This document shows, piece by piece, positions 33,427 to 42,653 of a stretch of DNA of 64,000 bases (positions within the stretch are counted from its first letter, which is position 1; every line of letters begins with the position of its first letter). Position numbers and translations under genes: made by a program. The notes beneath the pieces were generated by a model. It ran no database searches and was not told the origin of the DNA. It saw nothing but the letters and a program-made list of their open reading frames with translations. The DNA lies in NCBI RefSeq assembly GCF_029783845.1, contig NZ_LWID01000001.1, positions 2,451,501-2,515,500 of the forward strand, given 5' to 3'. The DNA comes from Volucribacter amazonae. Lineage in GTDB: Bacteria > Pseudomonadota > Gammaproteobacteria > Enterobacterales > Pasteurellaceae.

Positions 33427-35676
33427 TTATTCAGGCTCAACAATTTCAATGGTGGCATCACTATGTAATCCTCTTGGTAGTGGTGTGCCTTTCCGACCAC
33501 GCTCTGCGCGGAATTTTTGCCAATCTTCAGGTTTTAAGGTGATTTTGCGTTTACCTGAATAGAAAACGAGTTGAGCTTGTTCTGAAATTAGCAATAATTT
33601 CACCAATAATTCTGTGCGTTGTTGAGCTGATTTTGCTGGGATATTGATAATTTTATTGCCTTTTCCTTTGCTTAACTCAGGCAGATCCTGTATAGGGAAG
33701 ATTAATATTCTTCCTGCCGAAGTTAAGGCGACTAATAATGAATGATATTGTTCAATTTTTAATGGCGGTAATAATTTGGCGTTATCAGGCAAATTGATAA
33801 CTGCTTTACCTGATTTATTACGAGTGAGCAGATCTTGTTGTTGGCAAATAAAGCCATAACCTGCATCTGATGCCATTAATAAAGGTTGTTGTTCGTTTTC
33901 CATTATAACTTGTTCAACACAAGCCCCAGCGGGTAAGGATAGTCTTCCTGTTAAAGGTTCGCCTTGTGAGCGTGCGGAAGGTAAACTTAGCGGTTCTAAG
34001 GCATAACTGCGACCTGTGCTATCCATAAAAATAGCAGGTTGATTGCTTTTGCCGTAGGCGTGAGCAAGGTATTTATCGCCTGCTTTATAGTTTAAGCCTT
34101 GCACATCAATATCATGCCCTTTGGCACAACGTACCCAGCCCATTTCCGATAAAATAACGGTAACAGGTTCAGCTGGGGTCATCTCACTTTCTGCGATAGC
34201 TTTTGCCTCGGCGCGTTCAATTAATGGCGAACGGCGCGGGCTGGCATAGGTTTTGGCATCTTGCTGAATTTCTTGCTTAATAAGCTGATTAAGACGCTGG
34301 GTTGAGGATAAAATCTTTTCTAAATTTGACCGCTCTTTGGCTAAATTATCTTGTTCCGCTTGTAATTCTTGTTCTTCTAATTTGGCTAAATGGCGCAATC
34401 GCAGGTTTAAAATCGCCTCGGCTTGTTGTTCGGAAAGGTTAAATTTTGCCATTAATACTGATTTAGGTTCATCTTCATAACGGATAATTTGGATTACTTC
34501 ATCAATATTAAGAAAGGCGATCATTAAACCTTGCAAAATATGCAATCGGTCTAGCACTTTTTCTAAGCGATATTGTAAGCGTCGAGTTACTGTGGTACGG
34601 CGAAAATCTAGCCATTCATTAAGAATTTGCACCAAATTCTTTACCGCAGGTTTGTTATCTAAGCCGATCATATTCATATTGACACGATAGCTTTTTTCTA
34701 AATCTGTAGAGGCAAATAAATGCCCCATTAATGCCTCAATATCCACTCGATTAGAGCGCGGTACAATGACTAAACGCACAGGATTTTCGTGATCTGATTC
34801 ATCACGAATATCCTCTACCATTGGCAATTTTTTATTGCTTATCATTTCGCCAATTTGTGCCATGACTTTTGCTGGTGAGGCTTGGTGTGGTAAGGCGGTG
34901 ATAATAATTTCGCCCTCTTCTTTTTTCCACACCGCACGCATTTTAATAGAGCCACGCCCTTGCTCATAAATTTTGCGAATATCATTTTTGTTAGAGATAA
35001 TTTCTGCCTCAGTAGGATAATCAGGGCCTTGTACAACGGTTAAGAGATCTGCGAGGCTCGCTTGAGGATTATCCAGTAACATGATTGTAGCTTGGGCGAT
35101 TTCATTCAGATTATGGGGCGGAATATCTGTTGCCATACCCACCGCAATCCCTGTTGTGCCATTTAATAAAATATGGGGTAGGCGAGCAGGTAAATATTGC
35201 GGTTCGGCTAATGTGCCGTCAAAGTTGGCTTGATAATCCACTGTGCCTTGTCCGAGTTCTGCCAATAAAACTTCGGCAATTTTGGCTAAACGAGATTCGG
35301 TGTAACGCATTGCCGCAAAGGATTTTGGATCATCAGGTGCCCCCCAGTTGCCTTGTCCGTCAATCAAGGGATAACGGTAGGAAAAAGGTTGTGCCATTAA
35401 TACCATTGCCTCATAGCAAGCGCTGTCGCCATGGGGGTGGAATTTACCTAGCACATCACCAACGGTACGAGCGGATTTTTTATATTTTGCGGTGGCATTA
35501 AGCCCTAATTCGGACATGGCATAAACAATACGCCGTTGTACAGGTTTTAGCCCATCGCCAATAAAAGGCAAGGCACGATCCATAATGACATACATGGAAT
35601 AATTGAGATAGGCACTTTCGGTAAAAGTGCGTAATGGCATTTGCTCAATGCCGTCATAGTTTATCTTGTTGGTCAT
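33427..35676 (-). CDS. parC: DNA topoisomerase IV subunit A
   Basis: A 749-residue ParC. The quinolone-determining region reads HPHGDSACYEAMV with Ser 85 and Glu 89 unchanged, and the catalytic Tyr lies in MRYTESRL. The C-terminal beta-pinwheel is shorter than in GyrA and lacks a GyrA box. Start chosen at the ATG at 35676 (MTNKINYDG). It is 60 bases downstream of parE. It decatenates replicated chromosomes together with ParE. Confidence 0.95.
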   Translation of the reverse strand: MTNKINYDGIEQMPLRTFTESAYLNYSMYVIMDRALPFIGDGLKPVQRRIVYAMSELGLNATAKYKKSARTVGDVLGKFHPHGDSACYEAMVLMAQPFSYRYPLIDGQGNWGAPDDPKSFAAMRYTESRLAKIAEVLLAELGQGTVDYQANFDGTLAEPQYLPARLPHILLNGTTGIAVGMATDIPPHNLNEIAQATIMLLDNPQASLADLLTVVQGPDYPTEAEIISNKNDIRKIYEQGRGSIKMRAVWKKEEGEIIITALPHQASPAKVMAQIGEMISNKKLPMVEDIRDESDHENPVRLVIVPRSNRVDIEALMGHLFASTDLEKSYRVNMNMIGLDNKPAVKNLVQILNEWLDFRRTTVTRRLQYRLEKVLDRLHILQGLMIAFLNIDEVIQIIRYEDEPKSVLMAKFNLSEQQAEAILNLRLRHLAKLEEQELQAEQDNLAKERSNLEKILSSTQRLNQLIKQEIQQDAKTYASPRRSPLIERAEAKAIAESEMTPAEPVTVILSEMGWVRCAKGHDIDVQGLNYKAGDKYLAHAYGKSNQPAIFMDSTGRSYALEPLSLPSARSQGEPLTGRLSLPAGACVEQVIMENEQQPLLMASDAGYGFICQQQDLLTRNKSGKAVINLPDNAKLLPPLKIEQYHSLLVALTSAGRILIFPIQDLPELSKGKGNKIINIPAKSAQQRTELLVKLLLISEQAQLVFYSGKRKITLKPEDWQKFRAERGRKGTPLPRGLHSDATIEIVEPE

Positions 35677-35736
35677 AATCAATTTTTATGTTTATTTAAA
35701 CGCTGTATTCAAAAATCAGTGAATGTTAGCCATAGA

Positions 35737-37623
35737 TTATAGGGCTAAATCCAGTTGATCCCCTTTATCTTGTAACCAAGTTTTACGATCCTCGGCACGT
35801 TTTTTTGCCAACAACATATCCATTAGCTCAAGGGTTTCTTGATCTTGTTCATAGGTAAGTTGAACAAGTCGGCGTGTGTTGGGATCCATTGTGGTTTCTC
35901 GTAATTGCAACGGGTTCATTTCCCCTAACCCTTTAAAACGCTGTACATTAGGTTTGCCTTTTTTACCTTTTAAGCGAGCTAAAATTGCTTCTTTTTCACT
36001 TTCATCAAGGGCATAAAAAACCTCTTTGCCCAAGTCAATACGGTATAGGGGAGGCATTGCCACAAAAACGTGCCCTTGTTGAACTAACTTAGGGAAATGA
36101 CGTAAAAATAAGGCACAAAGTAAGGTAGCAATATGTAAACCGTCAGAATCGGCATCCGCCAAAATGCAGACTTTACCATAGCGTAATTGTGAGAGATCTT
36201 CATTATCGGGATCAATCCCCAAAGCAATGGCAATATTATGAACTTCTTCCGAACCTAATACCTGTTCGGAAGACACTTCCCAAGTGTTTAAAATTTTACC
36301 TCGTAACGGCAAAATCGCTTGATACTCACGATCTCGGGCTTGTTTGGCTGAGCCACCCGCAGAATCGCCTTCCACTAAAAATAGTTCGGTGCGTTCAATA
36401 TCTTGTTGGCTACAATCAGCCAGTTTCCCCGGTAAGGCTGGACCGCTCACTAATTTTTTACGCACCACTTTTTTAGCTGCACGCAAACGGCGTTGAGCGG
36501 AGTTAATGGCTAATTCTGCCAGTTGTTCTGCAATGTGAACATGTTGATTAAGCCATAAACTAAAGGCATCTTTTACCACGCCATTCACGAACACTGCCGA
36601 CTGACGAGAAGACAAACGCTCTTTGGTTTGCCCAGCAAATTGTGGTTCTTGCATTTTGACGGATAGAATATAGGCACAGCGATCCCAAATATCATCAGCA
36701 GTAAGTTTTACGCCACGAGGCAACAAATTGCGTAATTCACAAAATTCACGAATGGCATCTAATAAACCTTGGCGTAAGCCATTAACATGCGTGCCACCTA
36801 ATGGGGTAGGAATAAGATTAACATAGCTTTCGCCGATTAACTCGCCACCTTCAGGTAGCCATAATAATGCCCAATCTACCGTTTCTTTTTCGCTTGAATA
36901 ACTGCCAATAAAAGGCGTTTCAGGTAGGCAAGTCAAGCCATTGACTGCTTCGCTAAGATAGTCGCTTAAACCATCTTGGTAGAGCCATTGCTCTTCGTTA
37001 TGATTGACTTTATCAATAAACTTAATATGCAAACCGGGGCAAAGTACCGCTTTGGCACGTAATAAATGACGTAGCCGACTGACGGAAAATTTGGCAGAGT
37101 CAAAATAATGAGGATTAGGTTTAAAATGCACAGTGGTGCCAGTGGTACGCCGTCCACAAGTGCCGATAATTTCCAGTTCTTTGGTTTTTACCCCATTGGC
37201 AAATTCAATTTGATAAACCTGCCCATCACGTTTAACCGTAACACGAACAAATTCAGATAAGGCATTAACCACAGAAATTCCAACGCCATGCAATCCCCCT
37301 GAAAATTGATAATTTTTATTGGAAAATTTTCCACCAGCGTGCAATTTACATAAAATTAACTCAACACCAGAGACGCCTTCTACAGGGTGAATATCTACTG
37401 GCATTCCTCGTCCGTTATCAATGACTTCAAGGGATTGATCGCTATGTAAAATGACTTCAATTTTATTAGCATACCCTGCTAAAGCCTCGTCCACACTGTT
37501 ATCAATGACTTCTTGTCCGAGATGATTGGGACGGCTAGTATCGGTGTACATACCGGGACGTAATTGAACAGGTTCAAGATCTTTTAGAACACGAATATCT
37601 TGTGCTTGATAGTTGGTTGTCAT
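35737..37623 (-). CDS. parE: DNA topoisomerase IV subunit B
   Basis: A 628-residue ATPase subunit. The GHKL ATP-binding fold has DNSVDEALAG and DNGRGMPVD near the N-terminus and GGLHGVGISVVNALS near residue 110. The Toprim domain has FLVEGDSAGGSA near 420 and DADSDGLHIATL near 495. Sequence and length are typical of ParE rather than GyrB. It precedes parC on the same strand, a probable operon. Confidence 0.95.
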   Translation of the reverse strand: MTTNYQAQDIRVLKDLEPVQLRPGMYTDTSRPNHLGQEVIDNSVDEALAGYANKIEVILHSDQSLEVIDNGRGMPVDIHPVEGVSGVELILCKLHAGGKFSNKNYQFSGGLHGVGISVVNALSEFVRVTVKRDGQVYQIEFANGVKTKELEIIGTCGRRTTGTTVHFKPNPHYFDSAKFSVSRLRHLLRAKAVLCPGLHIKFIDKVNHNEEQWLYQDGLSDYLSEAVNGLTCLPETPFIGSYSSEKETVDWALLWLPEGGELIGESYVNLIPTPLGGTHVNGLRQGLLDAIREFCELRNLLPRGVKLTADDIWDRCAYILSVKMQEPQFAGQTKERLSSRQSAVFVNGVVKDAFSLWLNQHVHIAEQLAELAINSAQRRLRAAKKVVRKKLVSGPALPGKLADCSQQDIERTELFLVEGDSAGGSAKQARDREYQAILPLRGKILNTWEVSSEQVLGSEEVHNIAIALGIDPDNEDLSQLRYGKVCILADADSDGLHIATLLCALFLRHFPKLVQQGHVFVAMPPLYRIDLGKEVFYALDESEKEAILARLKGKKGKPNVQRFKGLGEMNPLQLRETTMDPNTRRLVQLTYEQDQETLELMDMLLAKKRAEDRKTWLQDKGDQLDLAL

Positions 37624-37740
37624 TGTTTGTAAATTATTTTATTGTCAAAAAATTGGAGGGATTTTAACAAAAAATTGGTTCAGAGTGAACTTGTGTGGGT
37701 AATTTTGGTTGAGAGACTGATAGGTTATGTTGTTTGGTAC

Positions 37741-37995
37741 AAAGTGCGGTGAGTTTTGGGATTATTTTTTACTGCTATTTCTCCGTCTTGGCGAACGGTT
37801 TCGCCCGTTGGGCGACTTACTTTCTTTGCTTGCACAAAGAAAGTAAGCAAAGAAATGCCCCCCTAGAAAAATTCTGATCCTGTGTTTCAACTTGAACCAT
37901 CACGACACATTTCTGAACTCGCCTTGCTTTGCAAGGCTCAGACAGCAGAAATGTGTCTATGGTTCTAAGTTTTACACAGGGAATTTTTAAGGGGG
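37741..37995 (+). repeat. Structured repeat element, copy B
   Basis: It starts with a USS (37741-37750). A small hairpin CGCCC/GGGCG is followed by the 13-bp hairpin CTTACTTTCTTTG/CAAAGAAAGTAAG (37816-37828, 37835-37847). The long bulged hairpin pairs AAAAATTC with GAATTTTT, CCTGTGT (37879-37885) with ACACAGG (37974-37980), GAACCAT with ATGGTTC, and GACACATTTCTG (37904-37915) with CAGAAATGTGTC (37946-37957). These stems differ in sequence from copies A and C but are equally paired. The apical loop keeps AACTCGC and GCTCA. It ends TTTTTAAGGGGG. Confidence 0.85.
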
Positions 37996-38088
37996 AATGA
38001 TCGGAAATATTTCTATTTTGGGAAAAAATTAAAAAATTGACCGCACTTTGAATAAATTTAACAGAAATAAGAAAATAATGCTCCCTTA

Positions 38089-38333
38089 CCCCCTTAAAAA
38101 ATCCCAGTCTGAGCTTAGAACGATAGAATAATTTTGGTTGTTTGAGCGTAGCGAGTTCCAAAATTATTCGTATATCGTTCTTAGCGAAAGGCTGGATAAG
38201 ATTTTTTCTAGGGGCGTGTTTCTTTGCCTACTTTCTTTACACGAGTAAAGAAAGTAGGTCGCCAAAGGCGAAAAACGTTAATGAAGTCAGAGACATAGCA
38301 GTGAAAAAATAATCCGAAAACTTACCGCACTTT
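38089..38333 (-). repeat. Structured repeat element, copy C (inverted)
   Basis: Read on the minus strand it starts with a USS at 38333-38324. The hairpin CGCC/GGCG (38260-38270), the 14-bp hairpin (38227-38258) and the long bulged hairpin ending at CCCCC (38089-38093) follow. Inner stems are GAATAATTTTGG/CCAAAATTATTC (38126-38137, 38158-38169) and AGAACGATA/TATCGTTCT, as in copy A; the three-base bulge is GTA here on the plus strand. It faces copy B tail to tail across 93 bases. Confidence 0.85.
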
Positions 38334-38367
38334 TAGTCAAAATAAGTTCGTTTATTATATAAAAAAT

Positions 38368-38405
38368 AAAAACATTACCGTTTAAAATTTAAATGGTAAT
38401 GTTTT
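38368..38405 (-). terminator. Terminator after the BASS transporter gene
   Basis: AAAACATTACC (38369-38379) and GGTAATGTTTT (38395-38405) form an 11-bp stem around an AT-only loop of 15 bases, with A/T tails on both sides. Confidence 0.8.
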
Positions 38406-38428
38406 ATTGCTTAATTGATATTAATCAG

Positions 38429-39358
38429 TTATTTATTTTTAAGATTGGCAAAGAAGTTTGCCAATAATGAACCAGAAACATTATGCCAAAAACTAAATAA
38501 CGCACTCGGTACGGCGGCAATCGGGTTAAAGTGTGCGGCGGCGAGGGCTGCCCCTAGTCCTGAGTTTTGCATACCTACCTCAATGGCAATGGCTTTGCTA
38601 TCATAATTATCAAGTTTAACGAGTTTAGCCACTAAGAAACCGAATAAATAGCCTAGACTATTATGTAACACCACAATAGCAAAGATTAATAAACCAGATT
38701 CAATAATACGCTCTTTGCTGACAGCAACCACTGCCGCCAAAATTAATACAATGGAAATCACTGAAAGTAATGGCATGGTTTGGCTGATTTCCGCGATTTT
38801 CTGTTTAAATAACGCACGCACGATTAAGCCTAGGAATATTGGGAAAAGTACCATTTTGAGTACCGAAATAAACATTGCGGCGGCATTGATTTCTAACCAT
38901 TGGCTAGCTAAGGCATAGAAAATCATTGGGGTTAAAATAGGGGCAAGCAAGGTGGAAATGGTGGTACAAGCAATGGATAATGCGGTGTTGCCCTTGGCTA
39001 GGTAGGTCATAACATTGGACGATGTACCGCCGGGACAAGAGCCAACTAAAATCACGCCAATGGCTAATTCCGCAGGTAAATTAAATCCTTTGGCGAGGGC
39101 ATAAGCAAGGGCAGGCATAATGATAAATTGCCCTGCTACACCAATAAACACCGCTTTAGGGTGTTTAACCACTTCACCAAAATCGGCAAAGGTTAAGGTA
39201 ATCCCCATACCAAACATAACAATGCCTAATAAATAAGGAATATAAGGGGCGATTAATTTAAAGGTGTCAGGAAAATAAAAAGCAAGAATTGCGGCGACTA
39301 AAGCCCATAAGGCAAAGGTTTTACTGAAAAAATGTGTGAGTTTTAATAATGTTTGCAT
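38429..39358 (-). CDS. Bile acid:sodium symporter (BASS) family transporter
   Basis: A 309-residue membrane protein with about nine to ten helices. LVGSCPGGTSSNVMTYLAKGN near residue 105 and EVGMQNSGLGAALA near 265 are the two signature crossover regions binding sodium and substrate. Substrates of such bacterial carriers include pantoate and other organic acids; this one's is unknown. It appears monocistronic with its own terminator; copy C of the structured element follows in the sense direction. Confidence 0.88.
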   Translation of the reverse strand: MQTLLKLTHFFSKTFALWALVAAILAFYFPDTFKLIAPYIPYLLGIVMFGMGITLTFADFGEVVKHPKAVFIGVAGQFIIMPALAYALAKGFNLPAELAIGVILVGSCPGGTSSNVMTYLAKGNTALSIACTTISTLLAPILTPMIFYALASQWLEINAAAMFISVLKMVLFPIFLGLIVRALFKQKIAEISQTMPLLSVISIVLILAAVVAVSKERIIESGLLIFAIVVLHNSLGYLFGFLVAKLVKLDNYDSKAIAIEVGMQNSGLGAALAAAHFNPIAAVPSALFSFWHNVSGSLLANFFANLKNK

Positions 39359-39443
39359 AAAGTGTAGTTCCTTAAATGTGGATTAAAACCCTTAATATAA
39401 CAGAAATTTAAGGATAAAAAAGAGGCTGTTCATACAAAGAAAA

Positions 39444-39466
39444 AATCCTCTTTATGCAAGAGGATT
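39444..39466 (-). terminator. Terminator after rpmJ2
   Basis: AATCCTCT (39444-39451) and AGAGGATT (39459-39466) form the stem; on the minus strand it is followed by TTT and CTTTG. Confidence 0.75.
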
Positions 39467-39471
39467 AAGAT

Positions 39472-39612
39472 TTATTTGCGTTTTTTACCGCCTTGACGGG
39501 CTTTAAAGCGAGGATTTTCCTTGCAGATAACATAAACCACGCCATGACGGCGGACAATTTTGCAACCCGGGTGGCGGGTTTTAGCACTTTTTAGTGATGA
39601 TAAAACTTGCAT
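39472..39612 (-). CDS. rpmJ: Zinc-independent 50S ribosomal protein L36 (type B)
   Basis: 46 residues: MQVLSSLKSAKTRHPGCKIV, then RRHGVVYVICKENPRFKA and a basic tail. It matches the YkgO-type paralogue: only two of the four zinc ligands remain (Cys 17 and Cys 30). It is too short for routine gene lists. It follows the type B L31 gene at 39648 by 35 bases in the same operon and would replace the zinc-binding version when zinc is scarce. Confidence 0.92.
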   Translation of the reverse strand: MQVLSSLKSAKTRHPGCKIVRRHGVVYVICKENPRFKARQGGKKRK

Positions 39613-39647
39613 AATTTTTCCTTATTTTTTAGTGAGAATTTAGTAGG

Positions 39648-39914
39648 TTATTTGGATTTTAATGCCCCAAATTTGCCGTAACGATGAGCAAACTCACTGG
39701 CTCGTCCTTCATTGGCAATTTGACGAGTTTTCCCAGTATAAAATGGGTGAGAGGCAGAAGAAGTATCACACATATAAACAGGATATTCCTTGCCGTCCGT
39801 CCATTTCATGGTGTTGGTGGTTCTGGCACAAGAGCGAATTAAAAAGCCCGTTTGTGCACTAGAATCATAAAAAAGTACTGTACGATAGTTTTCTGGGTGA
39901 ATGCCTTTTTTCAT
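39648..39914 (-). CDS. rpmE2: 50S ribosomal protein L31 type B
   Basis: 88 residues: MKKGIHPENYRTVLFYDSSA, with SHPFYTGKTR near residue 55. It lacks the CxxC zinc ribbon of type A L31 and is longer, as YkgM-type paralogues are. AAGGAAAATTT precedes the ATG. A near-consensus promoter overlapped by a Fur/Zur-like palindrome lies upstream, consistent with derepression during zinc limitation. Confidence 0.93.
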   Translation of the reverse strand: MKKGIHPENYRTVLFYDSSAQTGFLIRSCARTTNTMKWTDGKEYPVYMCDTSSASHPFYTGKTRQIANEGRASEFAHRYGKFGALKSK

Positions 39915-39957
39915 AAATTTTCCTTAGTTTGGCGTTAATAGAGAAATAATGTGGTGG

Positions 39958-39986
39958 ATTATAACTTAGATAGTAATGATTATCAA
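39958..39986 (-). promoter_or_regulatory. Promoter of rpmE2-rpmJ2
   Basis: Minus strand TTGATA (39981-39986) and TATAAT (39958-39963) separated by 17 bases, about 45 bases before the rpmE2 start. Confidence 0.8.
39971..39985. promoter_or_regulatory. Fur/Zur-family operator candidate
   Basis: On the minus strand TGATAATCATTACTA matches the Fur-family 7-1-7 pattern TGATAAT-N-ATTATCA at 12 of 14 specified positions and overlaps the -35 box. Given the zinc-independent ribosomal proteins it controls, Zur is the more likely binder; this is inference. Confidence 0.6.
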
Positions 39987-40034
39987 AACTTATTTTTAAT
40001 TAAAAAATAAGTTTTCGTTCAATGACGGAATTTA

Positions 40035-40080
40035 TAGGTGTTTCAATTTATAGTTGTCTCATTTTAAAGTGGAACGACTA
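40035..40080. repeat. Short MITE-like copy
   Basis: TAGGTGTTTCAATTTATAG at the left and CATTTTAAAGTGGAACGACTA ending at 40080 are the eroded left and intact right ends of the element seen in full at 57023-57115. Confidence 0.55.
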
Positions 40081-40134
40081 TAAAAATTGAAACAACGATA
40101 TGTTATAAAGATCATGGAAAGTTGGCTGTTATCT

Positions 40135-41007
40135 TTATTTATTACGTTGTAATATGCCTAAATAAATGGCGATAAGCGTTAATAAAGCACCGCACCATTG
40201 TACGAGGTTAATGGGTTTTGCCAATAAAAAATAATCAATTAGTAAAGCAGCAACGGGTTCGGAGAGGAGCAATAAGCCCGTTAAGGATAAAGAGAGTAAG
40301 GGGATAGAGTAAGCGATTAAGCCCCAAGCGATACATTGCATAATTAAGCCATAAACAATAATCCAACCTAATTGGTGAATAGTAGTCGGCAGAATTTTGC
40401 CGCTATCAAATAGGTACATTGGTAGGATTAAGGCTAACATACCGCCGATACTAAGTAATAGCATAAGAACAAAAATGCTGATAGGCTCAGTTTGTTGGGC
40501 TTTTTTTACATAAACCATAGATAAAGCAAGGAAAAAACCAGAGGCAAGCCCTGAAACAAATCCCCATAAGGCTTGTTGATTATGTGCTATTTCTGGGCTG
40601 GCAATCAATCCCACACCAACTACCGCTAAAAATAGGCTAACTATTTGATATAAATTCAGTTTTTCCTTAAACCAAATAAGTCCAATAAGGGTTAGCCAAA
40701 ATATTTGTAGGCTATTGAGCAGGGTGGATATACCCGGTCCTATGGCATAAATGCTTTCGTGCCATAAGGCTAAATCAAAGGCAAGGAATACGCCAGATAA
40801 TAAGGCATAATAACAGGTGGCTTTTTGTTTTGGCAAGGTGGTTCTTAATAACCATACTAATAATAAAAAAGCCAATCCAGAAATTGCCAAACGCCAAAAA
40901 GCAATGGCATAAGCCCCAATAGGTAACTTCGCCACAATAATACTGCCTAAACCAAATAAGATACTACCAATAATTAATCCTACGCTAGCGGATTTTTCCT
41001 TAAACAT
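40135..41007 (-). CDS. EamA/DMT-family transporter
   Basis: A 290-residue protein with ten hydrophobic helices in two EamA repeats (first ending near WFKEKLNLYQIVSLFLAVVG, second near SEPVAALLIDYFLLAKP). Drug/metabolite transporters of this kind export amino acids or other metabolites. No neighbour suggests a substrate. It is probably monocistronic. Confidence 0.85.
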   Translation of the reverse strand: MFKEKSASVGLIIGSILFGLGSIIVAKLPIGAYAIAFWRLAISGLAFLLLVWLLRTTLPKQKATCYYALLSGVFLAFDLALWHESIYAIGPGISTLLNSLQIFWLTLIGLIWFKEKLNLYQIVSLFLAVVGVGLIASPEIAHNQQALWGFVSGLASGFFLALSMVYVKKAQQTEPISIFVLMLLLSIGGMLALILPMYLFDSGKILPTTIHQLGWIIVYGLIMQCIAWGLIAYSIPLLSLSLTGLLLLSEPVAALLIDYFLLAKPINLVQWCGALLTLIAIYLGILQRNK

Positions 41008-41180
41008 TTATCGCCCCTTTTATGGTTGTGCCACTTTAAAATAAGAATATTAGATATTGGGTGTATTTATTAATATCTCAAGATAAAATTTTTCAAAAAT
41101 GAACCGCACTTTATTAAGGATATAGTTATTTTTATTGAAATCATTATAATATCTTGCAGATTTTTATAGGAGTTAAGTCA

Positions 41181-42428
41181 ATGTTTTATCGTTTGTTATT
41201 AGCTTTAAAAAAGCCGGGGAATACGCTCTGGATAACCCCTACATTAGGCGCATTGTTAGCCATTATTTTTGCCTTTGCCGCTAAATCGGTGAATTTTTTT
41301 ATTGCTGAAAATGTCTTACCAGAGGTTCAACAGGAAACCTTAGATGGTTTATTAGGGATTATTGCTTCCAGTATGTTGGCAGTAAGTACCTTTTCGTTGT
41401 CTATTATGGTGTCGGCTTTTGCTTCGGCATCAGGCGGAACAACGCCGAGAGCTACCGAATTGGTAATGGGCGATGATAATACCCGTATGGCAATTGCCAG
41501 TTTTATTTCTGCCTTTATTTATGCCATTATCGCCAAAACTGTATTGGGTATGGGATTTTATGGGCAAAATGGACGTTTTGTACTTTTTGTCAGTACCTTA
41601 TTGGTGTTGCTCTATTTAATTATTACCTTAATTCGTTGGGTTGCCACCATTTCTCATTTAGGCGGTATGAAAAACACCTTGGAAAAAATTCATTGTGCCG
41701 CAGAGAAAGCATTACAACATTATCGGCTTAATCCCACAATGGGCGCAAGCTGGTTAGGTAAATGCAGTGCAAAAGCCAGCGTGGTTTATGCAAATGAAGT
41801 GGGTTATTTAACCCATATTGATATGCAGTCTTTGCAACGTTATGCGGAAAAGCAAGATTGTTATATAGAAATCAAAGTGAGACCCGGTGAATTAATTTCT
41901 CCTAATATGCCTTTAATTTGTATAGAAAATGCGCCGCAGGATCAGCAACAATTAGACAAATTAGCACAATATTTTGTATTGGCTGGTTCACGCAGTTACG
42001 AGGAAGATCCTGAATGGGGATTTATTGTATTAGCGGAGTCAGCTCAAAAAGCCTTGCCTCCAGTGGCAAATGATCCCGGTACAGCCATTGCTGTTATGCA
42101 TATTATGATGCGGATTTTAATTACTCAACCAGAAGCTAAAGCAACAACCATAGATTATGATCGATTAGCCATTAAACCTTTAGATGCGGCGGACTGGATT
42201 AAAAGCGGTTTTGCACCTATTGCACGAGATGGAGTTAATTTATTAGAAGTGGATCTTTTGTTACAAAAAACGTTAGCTACCATTTGGCAAAATGCGCCAG
42301 AACAACGAGTGCGTGAGGCGGCTTTACAACTGGCTATCTCTTCTTTACAACGAGCAGAACAAGCATTAACCTTTTCTGAGGATTTTCAATTATTACAACA
42401 AAAGCATAATAAGTTGTTTGATAAGTAA
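41181..42428 (+). CDS. DUF2254 membrane protein
   Basis: A 415-residue inner-membrane protein of the DUF2254 family: four helices in the first 160 residues with SSMLAVSTFSLSIMVSAFASA between the second and third, then a large soluble domain. The start at 41181 (MFYRLLLALKKPG) has TAGGAG eight bases upstream; the earlier in-frame codon lacks one. Function is not established. A paired-USS terminator follows. Confidence 0.82.
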   Translation: MFYRLLLALKKPGNTLWITPTLGALLAIIFAFAAKSVNFFIAENVLPEVQQETLDGLLGIIASSMLAVSTFSLSIMVSAFASASGGTTPRATELVMGDDNTRMAIASFISAFIYAIIAKTVLGMGFYGQNGRFVLFVSTLLVLLYLIITLIRWVATISHLGGMKNTLEKIHCAAEKALQHYRLNPTMGASWLGKCSAKASVVYANEVGYLTHIDMQSLQRYAEKQDCYIEIKVRPGELISPNMPLICIENAPQDQQQLDKLAQYFVLAGSRSYEEDPEWGFIVLAESAQKALPPVANDPGTAIAVMHIMMRILITQPEAKATTIDYDRLAIKPLDAADWIKSGFAPIARDGVNLLEVDLLLQKTLATIWQNAPEQRVREAALQLAISSLQRAEQALTFSEDFQLLQQKHNKLFDK

Positions 42429-42441
42429 TATTGAGATAATA

Positions 42442-42470
42442 AAAAGTGCGGTCAAAATTACCGCACTTTT
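42442..42470 (+). terminator. Paired-USS terminator after the DUF2254 gene
   Basis: AAAAGTGCGGT and ACCGCACTTTT around CAAAATT form an 11-bp stem ending in T residues. Confidence 0.82.
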
Positions 42471-42653
42471 GTGTTATTAATGTTGTCATCATGTTAATAA
42501 TTTGCTCTCTATCACAAATTTTACAAAAACTAGAATAATATCTTGCATATTTGTTGAATTTTTGTTGCTTAATAGTTAAGCTGAAATGGCTTTTTAGCAA
42601 TTTATTGTAAAAAGTAGGCAACGACAAATTCGATCTAAATGGAGGGCTAAGCC

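Noticed and set aside
37817..38161. A 114-codon minus-strand reading frame in the parE-BASS gap
   Set aside because: It runs through the hairpins of structured copies B and C; its amino acids follow the repeat sequence, there is no ribosome site, and copy A does not keep the frame.
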